DNA of 64,000 nt from Streptomyces sp. SID8352 (lineage in GTDB: Bacteria; Actinomycetota; Actinomycetes; Streptomycetales; Streptomycetaceae): contig NZ_WWGX01000095.1 in the NCBI RefSeq assembly GCF_009862265.1, positions 41,357-105,356 of the forward strand, written 5' to 3'. The notes below the pieces were generated by a model. That model worked only from the letters and a program-made list of their open reading frames with translations. It had not been told where the DNA came from and searched no databases. The stretch's first letter is position 1. Every line of letters starts with the position of its first letter. The translations under genes and the position numbers were made by a program. Shown piece after piece: positions 53,520-62,624 of the stretch.

Positions 53520-53630
53520 GCAACCCACCCTAGGTGTGGGAAAGACCGCACTGCCGACCCCGGAGCGTCGCACTACTCTACGGATGAGTAACCGTTCTCA
53601 CTCTTGAGCAGGCAGGGAGCCGCAATCCCG

Positions 53631-55223
53631 ATGTCCGAGCCGGAAGTGCAGCAGCAGCCCGACATCCACACGACCGCGGGCAAGCTCGCGGACCTCCGGC
53701 GTCGCATCGACGAGGCCACCCACGCCGGTTCGGCGCGCGCCGTGGAGAAGCAGCACGCCAAGGGCAAGCTTACGGCCCGCGAGCGGATCGCCCTCCTGCT
53801 GGACGAGGGCTCGTTCGTCGAGCTGGACGAGTTCGCCCGGCACCGTTCCACCAACTTCGGGCTGGACGCCAACCGGCCCTACGGGGACGGCGTCGTCACC
53901 GGCTACGGCACCGTCGACGGCCGCCCGGTGGCCGTCTTCTCGCAGGACTTCACCGTCTTCGGCGGCGCGCTGGGCGAGGTCTACGGCCAGAAGATCGTCA
54001 AGGTGATGGACTTCGCGCTGAAGACCGGCTGTCCGGTCATCGGCATCAACGACTCGGGCGGCGCCCGCATCCAGGAGGGCGTGGCCTCGCTCGGCGCCTA
54101 CGGGGAGATCTTCCGCCGCAACACCCACGCCTCCGGTGTCGTCCCGCAGATCAGCCTGGTCGTGGGGCCCTGCGCGGGCGGCGCGGTGTACTCGCCGGCC
54201 ATCACCGACTTCACGGTGATGGTGGACGGGACGTCGCACATGTTCATCACCGGCCCCGACGTGATCAAGACCGTCACCGGCGAGGACGTCGGCTTCGAGG
54301 AGCTGGGCGGCGCCCGCACCCACAACTCCACCTCGGGCGTGGCCCACCACATGGCCGGGGACGAGAAGGACGCCATCGAGTACGTCAAGCAACTGCTGTC
54401 GTACCTGCCGTCCAACAACCTCTCCGAGCCGCCCGTCTTCCCCGAGGAGGCCGATCTCGCGGTCACCGACGAGGACCGGGAACTGGACACCGTCGTCCCG
54501 GACTCCGCGAACCAGCCGTACGACATGCACACCGTGGTCGAGCACGTGCTGGACGACGGGGAGTTCTTCGAGACGCAGCCGCTGTTCGCGCCGAACATCC
54601 TGACCGGCTTCGGCCGCGTCGAGGGGCGGCCGGTGGGCATCGTCGCCAACCAGCCGATGCAGTTCGCCGGCTGCCTGGACATCACCGCCTCCGAGAAGGC
54701 GGCCCGCTTCGTGCGCACCTGCGACGCCTTCAACGTGCCGGTGCTGACCTTCGTGGACGTCCCCGGCTTCCTGCCCGGCGTGGACCAGGAGCACGACGGG
54801 ATCATCCGGCGCGGCGCCAAGCTGATCTTCGCCTACGCCGAGGCCACCGTGCCGCTGATCACCGTCATCACCCGCAAGGCGTTCGGCGGCGCCTACGACG
54901 TGATGGGCTCCAAGCACCTGGGCGCCGACCTCAACCTGGCCTGGCCGACCGCCCAGATCGCGGTGATGGGGGCGCAGGGCGCGGTCAACATCCTGCACCG
55001 CCGGACCATCACCGGGGCGGAGGACCCGGACGCCACCCGGGCCCGGCTGATCCAGGAGTACGAGGACACCCTCCTCAACCCCTACACGGCGGCCGAGCGC
55101 GGCTACGTGGACGCGGTGATCATGCCGTCCGACACCCGCCGCCACATCGTGCGGGGGCTGCGCCAGCTCCGCACCAAGCGCGAGTCGCTGCCCCCGAAGA
55201 AGCACGGAAACATCCCTCTCTAA
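53631..55223 (+). CDS. pccB: Acyl-CoA (propionyl-CoA) carboxylase beta subunit
   Basis: 530 residues. The carboxyltransferase half transfers CO2 from biotin to propionyl-CoA or acetyl-CoA, giving methylmalonyl-CoA or malonyl-CoA. KLTARERIALLLDEGSF, INDSGGARIQEGVASLGAYG and VVGPCAGGAVYSPA are the N-domain acyl-CoA site; LTFVDVPGFLPGVDQEHDG and RKAFGGAYDVMGSK are the C-domain. ATG follows GGGAGC. The epsilon subunit gene follows after 9 bp. Confidence 0.95.
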   Translation: MSEPEVQQQPDIHTTAGKLADLRRRIDEATHAGSARAVEKQHAKGKLTARERIALLLDEGSFVELDEFARHRSTNFGLDANRPYGDGVVTGYGTVDGRPVAVFSQDFTVFGGALGEVYGQKIVKVMDFALKTGCPVIGINDSGGARIQEGVASLGAYGEIFRRNTHASGVVPQISLVVGPCAGGAVYSPAITDFTVMVDGTSHMFITGPDVIKTVTGEDVGFEELGGARTHNSTSGVAHHMAGDEKDAIEYVKQLLSYLPSNNLSEPPVFPEEADLAVTDEDRELDTVVPDSANQPYDMHTVVEHVLDDGEFFETQPLFAPNILTGFGRVEGRPVGIVANQPMQFAGCLDITASEKAARFVRTCDAFNVPVLTFVDVPGFLPGVDQEHDGIIRRGAKLIFAYAEATVPLITVITRKAFGGAYDVMGSKHLGADLNLAWPTAQIAVMGAQGAVNILHRRTITGAEDPDATRARLIQEYEDTLLNPYTAAERGYVDAVIMPSDTRRHIVRGLRQLRTKRESLPPKKHGNIPL

Positions 55224-55232
55224 GGAGCCTCT

Positions 55233-55439
55233 GTGATCAAGGTCGTACGGGGCAACCCGACCCCGGAGGAACTGGCCGCCGCCCTGGCGGTGGTCCGGGC
55301 GCGCGCCGCGGCGCTGACGGCCGAGCCGCCGACGCTGCCGGGGCCGGGCGACGCGTGGGCGGACCCGGGACGGATCGCCGGGGCCCGGCTGCCCGCCCCG
55401 GGCCCGGCGTCGTGGGCCCGCACGTACTGGCCGGGCTGA
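55233..55439 (+). CDS. Acyl-CoA carboxylase epsilon subunit
   Basis: 68 residues. IKVVRGNPTPEELAAALAVV is the conserved start of the actinobacterial carboxylase epsilon family and SWARTYWPG the conserved end. It stabilises and stimulates the alpha-beta complex. GTG lies behind AAGGAG, 9 bp after the beta subunit stop, so the two form an operon. Confidence 0.92.
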   Translation: MIKVVRGNPTPEELAAALAVVRARAAALTAEPPTLPGPGDAWADPGRIAGARLPAPGPASWARTYWPG

Positions 55440-55579
55440 CGGGCACGGGCGCGGCACGGCCCCCCTGACCGCCCGGCCCTGTGCCCGCCCCCCCGTGTGG
55501 CGAAGCCCACCCGGGGCCGTGTGCCGCGCTAGGTACCCGTACTCAGGCGCCGTTCCCGCCCCGGCCCCACCCTGGTGGA

Positions 55580-55708
55580 ATGCTGTGGTCCGATCCGGAG
55601 AACGAGCCGCCCGAGGAACTCCGCGAGACGCAGGTCATGCTGCGGCGGCTGGGGCTCTTCCTGGCGCTGGCGATGGTGCTCGCGATGATCGTGATCGGGG
55701 TGCGGTAG
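55580..55708 (+). CDS. Small membrane protein
   Basis: 42 residues: an acidic N-terminus (LWSDPENEPPEELRETQ) and one C-terminal helix (LGLFLALAMVLAMIVIGVR). ATG 55580 lies behind GGTGGA. A tiny membrane gene at this place is, as I recall, present in other Streptomyces. The function is unknown. Confidence 0.72.
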   Translation: MLWSDPENEPPEELRETQVMLRRLGLFLALAMVLAMIVIGVR

Positions 55709-55747
55709 GACGCGGAGGGACCGGGCGCCGCCGCTACGCTGACCCCC

Positions 55748-56371
55748 ATGACCGATCAGCAGCCGCGCCGCCGCCTCGTCCTCGCCTCCCAGTCCCCCGC
55801 CCGGCTCGGGCTGCTGCGCCAGGCCGGGCTCGCTCCCGAGGTGCTCGTCAGCGGCGTCGACGAGGAGGCCGTGAGCGCCCCCACACCGGCCGAGCTGGCC
55901 CTCGCCCTGGCCAAGGCCAAGGCGTCCGTGGTGGCCGCCCGGCCGGAGGTCTCCGGGGCACTGGTGATCGGCTGCGACTCGGTGCTGGACCTGGACGGAC
56001 GGCCGCTCGGCAAGCCCGCCGACGCCGAGGAGGCCACCGCCCGCTGGAAGGCGATGCGCGGCCGGGCGGGCACGCTCCAGACCGGTCACTGCGTCTGGGA
56101 CACCGCCACCGGGCGCCACGCCGCGGCGACGGCGTCCACCGTCGTCCGGTTCGGCGAGCCCACCGACGAGGAGATCGCCGCCTACGTCGCCTCCGGGGAG
56201 CCGCTGCACGTCGCCGGGGCCTTCACCCTGGACGGCCGGTCGGCGCCGTTCATCGACGGCATCGAGGGCGACCACGGCAACGTCATCGGCATCAGCCTCC
56301 CCCTCGTCCGCCGCCTGCTGAACGAACTGGGCGTCGGCATCACGGAGTTGTGGGCTCCGGCGGCGGACTGA
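55748..56371 (+). CDS. Maf-like nucleoside triphosphate pyrophosphatase
   Basis: 207 residues. The N-terminus LVLASQSPARLGLLRQAGL is the Maf signature (SxSPRR-like), and IGCDSVLDLDGRPLGKP contains the conserved catalytic Asp. Maf proteins hydrolyse non-canonical or modified NTPs and are linked to septum control. TACGCT (55735-55740) is 7 nt before the ATG and no Shine-Dalgarno is present, so it is leaderless. Its 3' end overlaps the convergent membrane gene by 32 nt. Confidence 0.94.
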   Translation: MTDQQPRRRLVLASQSPARLGLLRQAGLAPEVLVSGVDEEAVSAPTPAELALALAKAKASVVAARPEVSGALVIGCDSVLDLDGRPLGKPADAEEATARWKAMRGRAGTLQTGHCVWDTATGRHAAATASTVVRFGEPTDEEIAAYVASGEPLHVAGAFTLDGRSAPFIDGIEGDHGNVIGISLPLVRRLLNELGVGITELWAPAAD

Positions 56372-56834
56372 CCGGCGCCGCGCCCTCGCCGGGCGGCCCG
56401 GCGGCGTACTCCTTCGGGCCGCCGGGGACGCCGTCCGGGAGGTGGCCGTCGTGGGTCATCAGGAGCAGCACGACGAGCCCGAGGACGGCGGTCAGCAGGA
56501 CGAAGGCGCCCGGCCCCACCGGCCCCCAGGCGAGGGCGGCGAGCAGCCCGTGCACCACGGCGGCGCTGACCAGCAGGGCCCGGCCGGCCCCGGCGGGCCG
56601 GTGCCCGCGCACCGCCACCAGCAGCGCGACCAGCGCGCACAGGGCGAAGTAGAGGCCGAGGACGACGCCGCCGATCTTCGAGGAGCGGGACATCAGCTCG
56701 GGGTCGAGACCGGCCAGGGACATCCGCTGCCGGTCGACCACCACCCCCAGGAACCAGTTCAGCGCCACGACGCCGAGCGCCTCGGCGAAGAGCACGACCG
56801 CCACGATCCACGCCACCGGTCTGCGCACCGACAC
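56340..56834 (-). CDS. Four-helix membrane protein of unknown function
   Basis: 164 residues with about four hydrophobic helices (VAWIVAVVLFAEALGVVAL; GVVLGLYFALCALVALLVAV; LLVSAAVVHGLLAALAW; FVLLTAVLGLVVLLLM) and a Pro/Gly cytoplasmic tail. GTG 56834 follows GGGGGCGGGG; the longer frame adds a non-family-like extension. Its 3' end overlaps maf. The function is unknown. Confidence 0.82.
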   Translation of the reverse strand: MSVRRPVAWIVAVVLFAEALGVVALNWFLGVVVDRQRMSLAGLDPELMSRSSKIGGVVLGLYFALCALVALLVAVRGHRPAGAGRALLVSAAVVHGLLAALAWGPVGPGAFVLLTAVLGLVVLLLMTHDGHLPDGVPGGPKEYAAGPPGEGAAPVSPPPEPTTP

Positions 56835-56949
56835 GGCCCCGCCCCCTTTCGACCGCCGCCCGCACGGGACGGCTGTTACCCGAAGTACGTCCGAGACATC
56901 GCGAACGCTACTAACGGGTAAACCTGGGGACAAGGGGTTCGCGGAGGGC

Positions 56950-56991
56950 AAAGAATCGTTGGGCCATTCGTAGGGACTCCACAAAGAATCG
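56950..56991. promoter_or_regulatory. Direct repeats upstream of the carboxylase alpha gene
   Basis: AAAGAATCG occurs at 56950-56958 and 56983-56991. The start-to-start distance of 33 bp is about three helical turns, and each copy is followed closely by GGGCC. The copies lie in the divergent promoter region. Confidence 0.4.
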
Positions 56992-57207
56992 CGATGGGCC
57001 GCAGCGCGCCCTCACAGAGACCTGGCCCGCCCCGGACGGCTAGGGTTTCCCGGGGGAGCCCTGGGTATCGCGGTACGACAAGGGGTTTCGCGGGTCGAGC
57101 GGACCTCGAATCACGCTCCGTGTGGGCAAGCTCACCATTGGGGACGGGTCGATGTGCCGTGTCGGCAGTCCCTAAACTCGGCTTGTTTCAAGGAGGGAGC
57201 CTCAATC

Positions 57208-58980
57208 GTGCGCAAGGTGCTCATCGCCAACCGTGGCGAAATCGCGGTCCGCGTGGCGCGGGCCTGCCGGGACGCGGGGATCGCGAGCGTGGCGGTCTAC
57301 GCGGACCCGGACCGGGACGCTCTGCATGTGCGTGCCGCCGACGAGGCGTTCGCCCTGGGCGGTGACACTCCCGCCACCAGCTACCTCGACATCGCCAAGG
57401 TGCTGAACGCGGCGAGCGAGTCCGGCGCGGACGCCATCCACCCCGGCTACGGCTTCCTCTCGGAGAACGCCGAGTTCGCCCAGGCCGTGCTGGACGCCGG
57501 TCTCATCTGGATCGGCCCGCCGCCGCAGGCCATCCGCGACCTCGGGGACAAGGTCGCCGCCCGGCACATCGCGCAGCGGGCCGGGGCGCCCCTCGTCGCC
57601 GGCACCCCGGACCCGGTGTCCGGCGCGGACGAGGTCGTGGCGTTCGCCGAGGAGCACGGGCTGCCCATCGCGATCAAGGCGGCCTTCGGCGGCGGCGGAC
57701 GCGGCCTGAAGGTGGCCAGGACGCTGGAGGAGGTCCCGGAGCTGTACGAGTCGGCGGTGCGCGAGGCCGTCGCGGCCTTCGGGCGCGGCGAGTGCTTCGT
57801 GGAGCGCTACCTCGACCGGCCCCGCCACGTGGAGACCCAGTGCCTCGCCGACCGGCACGGCAACGTCGTGGTCGTCTCCACCCGTGACTGCTCCCTCCAG
57901 CGCCGCCACCAGAAGCTGGTGGAGGAGGCCCCCGCGCCCTTCCTGTCCGAGGAGCAGACCGCCGAGCTGTACCGGGCGTCGAAGGCGATCCTGAAGGAGG
58001 CCGGCTACGTCGGTGCCGGTACCGTCGAGTTCCTCGTCGGCCTGGACGGCACCATCTCCTTCCTGGAGGTCAACACCCGCCTCCAGGTCGAACACCCGGT
58101 CACCGAGGAGGTCGCCGGGATCGACCTGGTCCGGGAGATGTTCCGCATCGCGGACGGCGAGGAGCTGGGCTACGGCGACCCGGAGCTGCGCGGCCACTCC
58201 TTCGAGTTCCGCATCAACGGCGAGGACCCGGGCCGGAACTTCCTGCCCGCCCCCGGCACCGTCACCCGCTTCGAGGCCCCCACCGGTCCCGGTGTGCGCC
58301 TGGACGCGGGGGTGGAGTCCGGCAGTGTCATCGGCCCCGCCTGGGACTCGCTGCTGGCCAAGCTGATCGTCACCGGCCGCACCCGCAGGGAGGCGCTGGA
58401 GCGGGCGTCGCGGGCGCTGGCGGAGTTCCGCGTGGAGGGCATGGCCACCGCCATCCCGTTCCACCGCGCCGTGGTCCGCGACCCTGCCTTCGCCCCCGAG
58501 CTGACCGGCTCCGCCGAGCCGTTCACCGTCCACACCCGCTGGATCGAGACCGGTTTCGAGAACACCATCGAGCCCTTCACCACCCCCGCCGACGCCGAGG
58601 CGGACGAGGAGTCGGGCCGGGAGACGGTGGTCGTCGAGGTCGGCGGCAAGCGGCTGGAGGTCTCGCTGCCCTCCTCGCTCGGCATGTCCCTGGCCCGCAC
58701 CGGGCTGGCCGCCGGGGCCCGCCCCAAGCGGCGCGCGGCCCGCAAGTCCGGCCCCGCCGTCTCGGGCGACACCCTCGCCTCGCCGATGCAGGGCACCATC
58801 GTGAAGATCGCGGTGGAGGAGGGCCAGCAGGTGGAGGAGGGCGACCTGATCGTCGTCCTGGAGGCGATGAAGATGGAGCAGCCGCTCAACGCCCACAAGG
58901 CCGGCACGGTCAAGGGCCTGGGCGCCGAGGTCGGCGCGTCCGTCACCTCGGGCGCGGCCATCTGCGAGATCAAGGACTGA
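57208..58980 (+). CDS. Biotin-dependent acyl-CoA carboxylase alpha subunit (BC-BCCP)
   Basis: 590 residues, the AccA2/PccA type. The biotin carboxylase starts RKVLIANRGEIAVRVARACR. The ATP-grasp loop is AAFGGGGRGLKVA, and EVNTRLQVEHPVTEE carries the catalytic Glu and Arg. The C-terminal biotin carrier domain has EAMKMEQP with the biotinylated Lys at about 557. It works with the beta (53631) and epsilon (55233) subunits and is charged by BirA. GTG 57208 follows AAGGAGGGAG. Confidence 0.95.
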   Translation: MRKVLIANRGEIAVRVARACRDAGIASVAVYADPDRDALHVRAADEAFALGGDTPATSYLDIAKVLNAASESGADAIHPGYGFLSENAEFAQAVLDAGLIWIGPPPQAIRDLGDKVAARHIAQRAGAPLVAGTPDPVSGADEVVAFAEEHGLPIAIKAAFGGGGRGLKVARTLEEVPELYESAVREAVAAFGRGECFVERYLDRPRHVETQCLADRHGNVVVVSTRDCSLQRRHQKLVEEAPAPFLSEEQTAELYRASKAILKEAGYVGAGTVEFLVGLDGTISFLEVNTRLQVEHPVTEEVAGIDLVREMFRIADGEELGYGDPELRGHSFEFRINGEDPGRNFLPAPGTVTRFEAPTGPGVRLDAGVESGSVIGPAWDSLLAKLIVTGRTRREALERASRALAEFRVEGMATAIPFHRAVVRDPAFAPELTGSAEPFTVHTRWIETGFENTIEPFTTPADAEADEESGRETVVVEVGGKRLEVSLPSSLGMSLARTGLAAGARPKRRAARKSGPAVSGDTLASPMQGTIVKIAVEEGQQVEEGDLIVVLEAMKMEQPLNAHKAGTVKGLGAEVGASVTSGAAICEIKD

Positions 58981-58994
58981 CCCGGGCACCGGGC

Positions 58995-59052
58995 ACGACG
59001 ACCGGGGCTCCCGGCGGACCTCGACGGGTCCGCCGGGAGCCCCGGTCGTCGT
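58995..59052. terminator. 26-bp perfect-stem terminator
   Basis: Arms 58995-59020 and 59027-59052 are fully complementary, with a 6-nt loop, starting 15 bp after the carboxylase alpha stop. No T-run follows, as is common in Streptomyces. Confidence 0.88.
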
Positions 59053-59402
59053 AGCGCCCCGCCCCGCCGTGCACTGGCAGCGGGCCCTTCGTGCCGCCCG
59101 CCCTTCCGTCGTCCCGGCCGGTGACGGCCACCGGGCGGCGCGCGGTACACGGCCGCCGCCGGTCACGGGCCACGACGGCGGCCGGAGGAGGACCGCACGC
59201 CGCCGGGAGCCCCCGGCCGACGGAGGGGCGCCATCACCGGCCCCCGCGGAACCACCCGCTCGCGGAACGGCCGTACCGGGCGACCGCCCCAGGGGAACCG
59301 CCACACCGGAGCGCGTCCCACCGCGGTACCGGCACACCGGAGCGCCGCCCCACCGCGGTACCGCCGCACCACCCCCGTCGATGGCGGCTCCGCCGCGAGG
59401 CG
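59053..59402. other. Intergenic with a 31-bp duplication
   Basis: About 350 bp between convergent genes with no gene seen. Two 31-bp imperfect direct repeats begin CACACCGGAGCGC at 59302 and 59333, each ending CCACCGCGGTACCG. Confidence 0.6.
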
Positions 59403-60371
59403 TCAGCGGCGGCGCAGGTCCGCGACGCGCGCCCGCTCGGCGCCCTGCTCGCCCAGGGACGGCGCGGCCCGCAGCCCGGCTGCCGTGCCGGTGACCTGGC
59501 GCCGGGGCCCCGGCAGCGGCACGTCGCGGCGCTGCCGGCCGGCGGGGACGGAGTCGCCCCCCGGACCGCCGGACCCCCCGGAGCCGCCCGGCGCCCCGGC
59601 CACGGCGATCTGCACGCCCTGGTCGGCCAGGGCCTGCAACTCGGTGGCGGCACGGTCGTCGTGGCCGGGCGGCTCGTCGGTGACCAGACGGGTGATGAGT
59701 TCCGTCGGCACGGTCTGGAACATGGTGTCGGTGCCCAGCTTGGAGTGGTCCGCGAGCACCACCACCTCGGCTGCGGCCTGCACCAGCGCCCGGTCGACGG
59801 AGGCCGACAGCATGTTGGACGTGGACAGCCCGCGCTCGGCCGTCAGACCGCTGCCCGACAGGAAGGCCCTGGACACCCGCAGCCCGTGCAGGGACTGCTC
59901 GGCGCCCGAGCCCACCAGGGCGTAGTTGGAGCCCCGCAGGGTGCCGCCGGTCATGACGACCTCGACCCGGTTGGCGTGGGCAAGCGCCTGCGCGACCAGC
60001 AGGGAGTTGGTGACGACCGTCAGACCGGGCACCCGGGCGAGCCGACGGGCCAGCTCCTGCGTGGTGGTCCCGGCCCCCACGACGATGGCCTCGCCCTCTT
60101 CGACGAGGCTCGCGGCGAGGTCGGCGATGGCCGTCTTCTCGGCGGTCGCGAGATGCGACTTCTGCGGGAAGCCGGATTCACGGGTGAACCCGCCCGGGAG
60201 CACGGCACCGCCGTGCCGGCGGTCGAGGAGTCCTTCTGCCTCCAGTGCGCGCACGTCCCGCCGTACGGTCACTTCGGAGGTCTGGACGACGCGGGCGAGT
60301 TCACGGAGCGACACCGCTCCGTTCGCCCGCACCATTTCGAGGATCAATTGGCGACGTTCTGCAGCGAACAC
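59403..60371 (-). CDS. DeoR/GlpR family transcriptional regulator
   Basis: 322 residues. The N-terminal HTH is FAAERRQLILEMVRANGAVS, then LARVVQTSEVTVRRDVRALE, the DeoR signature. The sugar-phosphate-binding DeoRC domain follows (VVGAGTTTQELARRL; ADHSKLGTDTMFQ). After about 245 an Arg/Gly/Pro-rich tail of about 75 residues (GGSGGSGGPGGDS) is longer than usual. The GTG start lies 7 nt after TACTGT (minus strand, 60379-60384), so it is leaderless. Its effector is probably a sugar phosphate; deoxyribose- or ribose-1-phosphate would fit the nearby nucleoside phosphorylase. Confidence 0.9.
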   Translation of the reverse strand: MFAAERRQLILEMVRANGAVSLRELARVVQTSEVTVRRDVRALEAEGLLDRRHGGAVLPGGFTRESGFPQKSHLATAEKTAIADLAASLVEEGEAIVVGAGTTTQELARRLARVPGLTVVTNSLLVAQALAHANRVEVVMTGGTLRGSNYALVGSGAEQSLHGLRVSRAFLSGSGLTAERGLSTSNMLSASVDRALVQAAAEVVVLADHSKLGTDTMFQTVPTELITRLVTDEPPGHDDRAATELQALADQGVQIAVAGAPGGSGGSGGPGGDSVPAGRQRRDVPLPGPRRQVTGTAAGLRAAPSLGEQGAERARVADLRRR

Positions 60372-60418
60372 GAAACTGACAGTAACCCCAACGACCGTCT
60401 GGTTTCAGCAGTATGCAC

Positions 60419-60438
60419 CGAATAACAGAAGTTGTTCG
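60419..60438. promoter_or_regulatory. Inverted repeat upstream of the DeoR gene
   Basis: CGAATAAC-AGAA-GTTGTTCG is an imperfect palindrome (7 of 8 outer pairs) about 35 bp upstream of the DeoR gene's -10 box. It is placed for autoregulation. Confidence 0.45.
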
Positions 60439-60559
60439 CACGACAGCACGAGAAGTGGTATAGCGCCTACCCGTGCCGCCTATGCCAACCGCACGCGCCG
60501 CGACCGCGCGTGACCGCCGGACGGAACGGGCCGCCCGGGCGGTCGCCGCCCCTCGGGGG

Positions 60560-62008
60560 TCAGCCCTCGCCGCCGGGCTTCCGGGTGTGCAACTGCCGCG
60601 CCACTTCGGCGATCGAGCCCGACAGGGACGGGTAGACGGTGAAGGTGTTCGCGATCTGCTCGACCGTCAGGTTGTTGTCGACCGCGATCGCGATGGGGTG
60701 GATGAGCTCCGAGGCGCGCGGCGCCACGACCACGCCGCCGACCACGATCTCGGTGCCCGGACGGCAGAAGATCTTGACGAAGCCGTCCCGGATGCCCTGC
60801 ATCTTGGCGCGGGGGTTGCGCAGCAGCGGCAGCTTGACGGCACGGGCGTCGATCCGCCCGGCGTCGATGTCGGCCTGGCTGTAGCCGACGGTGGCGATCT
60901 CGGGGTCGGTGAAGACGTTGGCGGAGACGGTCTTGAGGTTCAGCGGGGTGACCGCGTCGCCGAGGAAGTGGTACATGGCGATGCGGCCCTGCATGGCGGC
61001 CACCGAGGCGAGCGCGAAGACACCGGTGACGTCACCGGCGGCGTAGACGCCCGGGGCGGAGGTGCGCGAGACGCGGTCGGTCCGGATGTGCCCGGAGTCC
61101 TTGAGCCGGACCCCGGCCTCCTCCAGCCCCATGCCCTCGGTGTTGGGGATGGCGCCGACGGCCATCAGGCAGTGCGAGCCGGTGATGACCCGGCCGTCGG
61201 AGAGGGTGACCTCGACCCGGTCGCCCACCCGTTTGGCGGACTGGGCGCGGGAGCGCGACATGACGTTCATCCCGCGCCGCCGGAACACGTCCTCCAGGAC
61301 GGCGGCGGCGTCGGGGTCCTCGCCGGGCAGCACCCGGTCGCGCGAGGAGACCAGGGTGACCCGCGAGCCCAGCGCCTGGTAGGCGCCGGCGAACTCGGCA
61401 CCGGTCACACCGGAACCGACGACGATCAGTTCCTCGGGCAGCTCGGTGAGGTCGTAGACCTGGGTCCAGTTGAGGATGCGCTCGCCGTCGGGGCGGGCGT
61501 CGGGCACCTCGCGCGGGTGGCCGCCGGTGGCGATGAGGACGGCGTCGGCGGTCAGGGTCTCCTCGCTGCCGTCGGCGGCGCGCACCACGACCTTGCGGGA
61601 GCCGTCGAGGGCCTGCATGCCCTCCAGCCGCCCGCGCCCGCGCACGACCCGCGCGCCGGCGCGCGTCACGGAGGCGGTGATGTCGTGCGACTGCGCCAGC
61701 GCGAGCCGCTTCACCCTCCGGTTGACCTTGCCCAGGTCCACCCCGACCACCCGGGCGGACCGCTCCAGGGGCGGGGTGTCGTCGGCGACGATGATGCCCA
61801 GCTCCTCGTACGAGGAGTCGAAGGTGGTCATCACCTCGGCCGTGGCGATGAGGGTCTTGGACGGGACGCAGTCGGTCAGCACCGACGCCCCGCCCAGGCC
61901 GTCGCAGTCGACGACGGTCACCTCCGCGCCGAGTTGCGCGGCCGCCAGCGCCGCTTCGTATCCGCCGGGTCCGCCACCGATGATCACGATCCGAGTCACG
62001 TACTCCAT
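60560..62008 (-). CDS. lpdA: NAD(P)H-quinone dehydrogenase / lipoamide dehydrogenase-like flavoprotein
   Basis: 482 residues of the pyridine nucleotide-disulfide oxidoreductase family. FAD binding: RIVIIGGGPGGYEAALAAAQ; NAD binding: LIVVGSGVTGAEFAGAYQ; FAD second site: GVYAAGDVTG. The disulfide site reads GGASVLTDCVPSK, so the first of the two redox cysteines of true lipoamide dehydrogenases is missing. This matches mycobacterial LpdA (Rv3303c), a quinone reductase, rather than a pyruvate-complex E3. ATG 62008 gives the family start; GTG 61999 is possible. Confidence 0.92.
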   Translation of the reverse strand: MEYVTRIVIIGGGPGGYEAALAAAQLGAEVTVVDCDGLGGASVLTDCVPSKTLIATAEVMTTFDSSYEELGIIVADDTPPLERSARVVGVDLGKVNRRVKRLALAQSHDITASVTRAGARVVRGRGRLEGMQALDGSRKVVVRAADGSEETLTADAVLIATGGHPREVPDARPDGERILNWTQVYDLTELPEELIVVGSGVTGAEFAGAYQALGSRVTLVSSRDRVLPGEDPDAAAVLEDVFRRRGMNVMSRSRAQSAKRVGDRVEVTLSDGRVITGSHCLMAVGAIPNTEGMGLEEAGVRLKDSGHIRTDRVSRTSAPGVYAAGDVTGVFALASVAAMQGRIAMYHFLGDAVTPLNLKTVSANVFTDPEIATVGYSQADIDAGRIDARAVKLPLLRNPRAKMQGIRDGFVKIFCRPGTEIVVGGVVVAPRASELIHPIAIAVDNNLTVEQIANTFTVYPSLSGSIAEVARQLHTRKPGGEG

Positions 62009-62092
62009 TGTCCCGCACCCCCCGGCGGGCGGCGTCCCCGGGGCACGCCCGTGACCGGAGCGACGCCCGGGACGCTGCCGTACCCTGCCCCC

Positions 62093-62530
62093 ATGTCCCT
62101 CTACGCCGCCTACGCCGGCAACCTCGACGCGCGGCTGATGACCCGCCGCGCACCGCACTCGCCGCTGCGCGCCACCGGCTGGCTGAACGGGTGGCGGCTG
62201 ACGTTCGGGGGCGAGCACATGGGCTGGGAGGGCGCCCTGGCGACGCTGGTGGAGGACCCGCTGTCGCAGGTCTTCGTGGCGCTGTACGACCTCGCGCCGA
62301 TGGACGAGGAGTCGCTCGACCGCTGGGAGGGCGTGGGCATGGACGTCTACCGGCGCACCCGGGTGCGCGTCCACACCCTCGACGGCGAGGAGGGCGCGTG
62401 GACGTACGTCCTGAACGGGTACGAGGGCGGGCTGCCCTCGGCGCGCTACCTGGGCGAGGTCGCGGACGCCGCGGAGTCGGCCGGCGCACCGCACGACTAC
62501 GTGATGGAACTGCGCAAGCGCCCCTGCTGA
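62093..62530 (+). CDS. Gamma-glutamylcyclotransferase (AIG2-like) family protein
   Basis: 145 residues. The start LYAAYAGNLDARLM is the GGCT signature loop (YGSNL type), with RATGWLNGWRLTF and the acidic catalytic region ALYDLAPMDEESLDRWEG. It probably acts on gamma-glutamyl amines or peptides. TACCCT (62081-62086) lies 6 nt before the ATG, so the transcript is probably leaderless. Confidence 0.9.
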   Translation: MSLYAAYAGNLDARLMTRRAPHSPLRATGWLNGWRLTFGGEHMGWEGALATLVEDPLSQVFVALYDLAPMDEESLDRWEGVGMDVYRRTRVRVHTLDGEEGAWTYVLNGYEGGLPSARYLGEVADAAESAGAPHDYVMELRKRPC

Positions 62531-62587
62531 GGACCCGCCCCTCCGGAAACGACAAGGCAACGATCCCGGCACCGTTCCTCCTGTCAT

Positions 62588-62617
62588 CTACGCGCGTAGG
62601 CACAAAGCGGCTACTCT
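62588..62617 (+). promoter_or_regulatory. Promoter and palindromic site of the purine nucleoside phosphorylase gene
   Basis: CTACGCGCGTAG (62588-62599) is a perfect 12-bp palindrome near the -35 position. TACTCT (62612-62617) is the -10 box, 7 nt before the GTG start. A repressor bound at the palindrome would block polymerase. Confidence 0.6.
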
Positions 62618-62624
62618 CGTCCGC

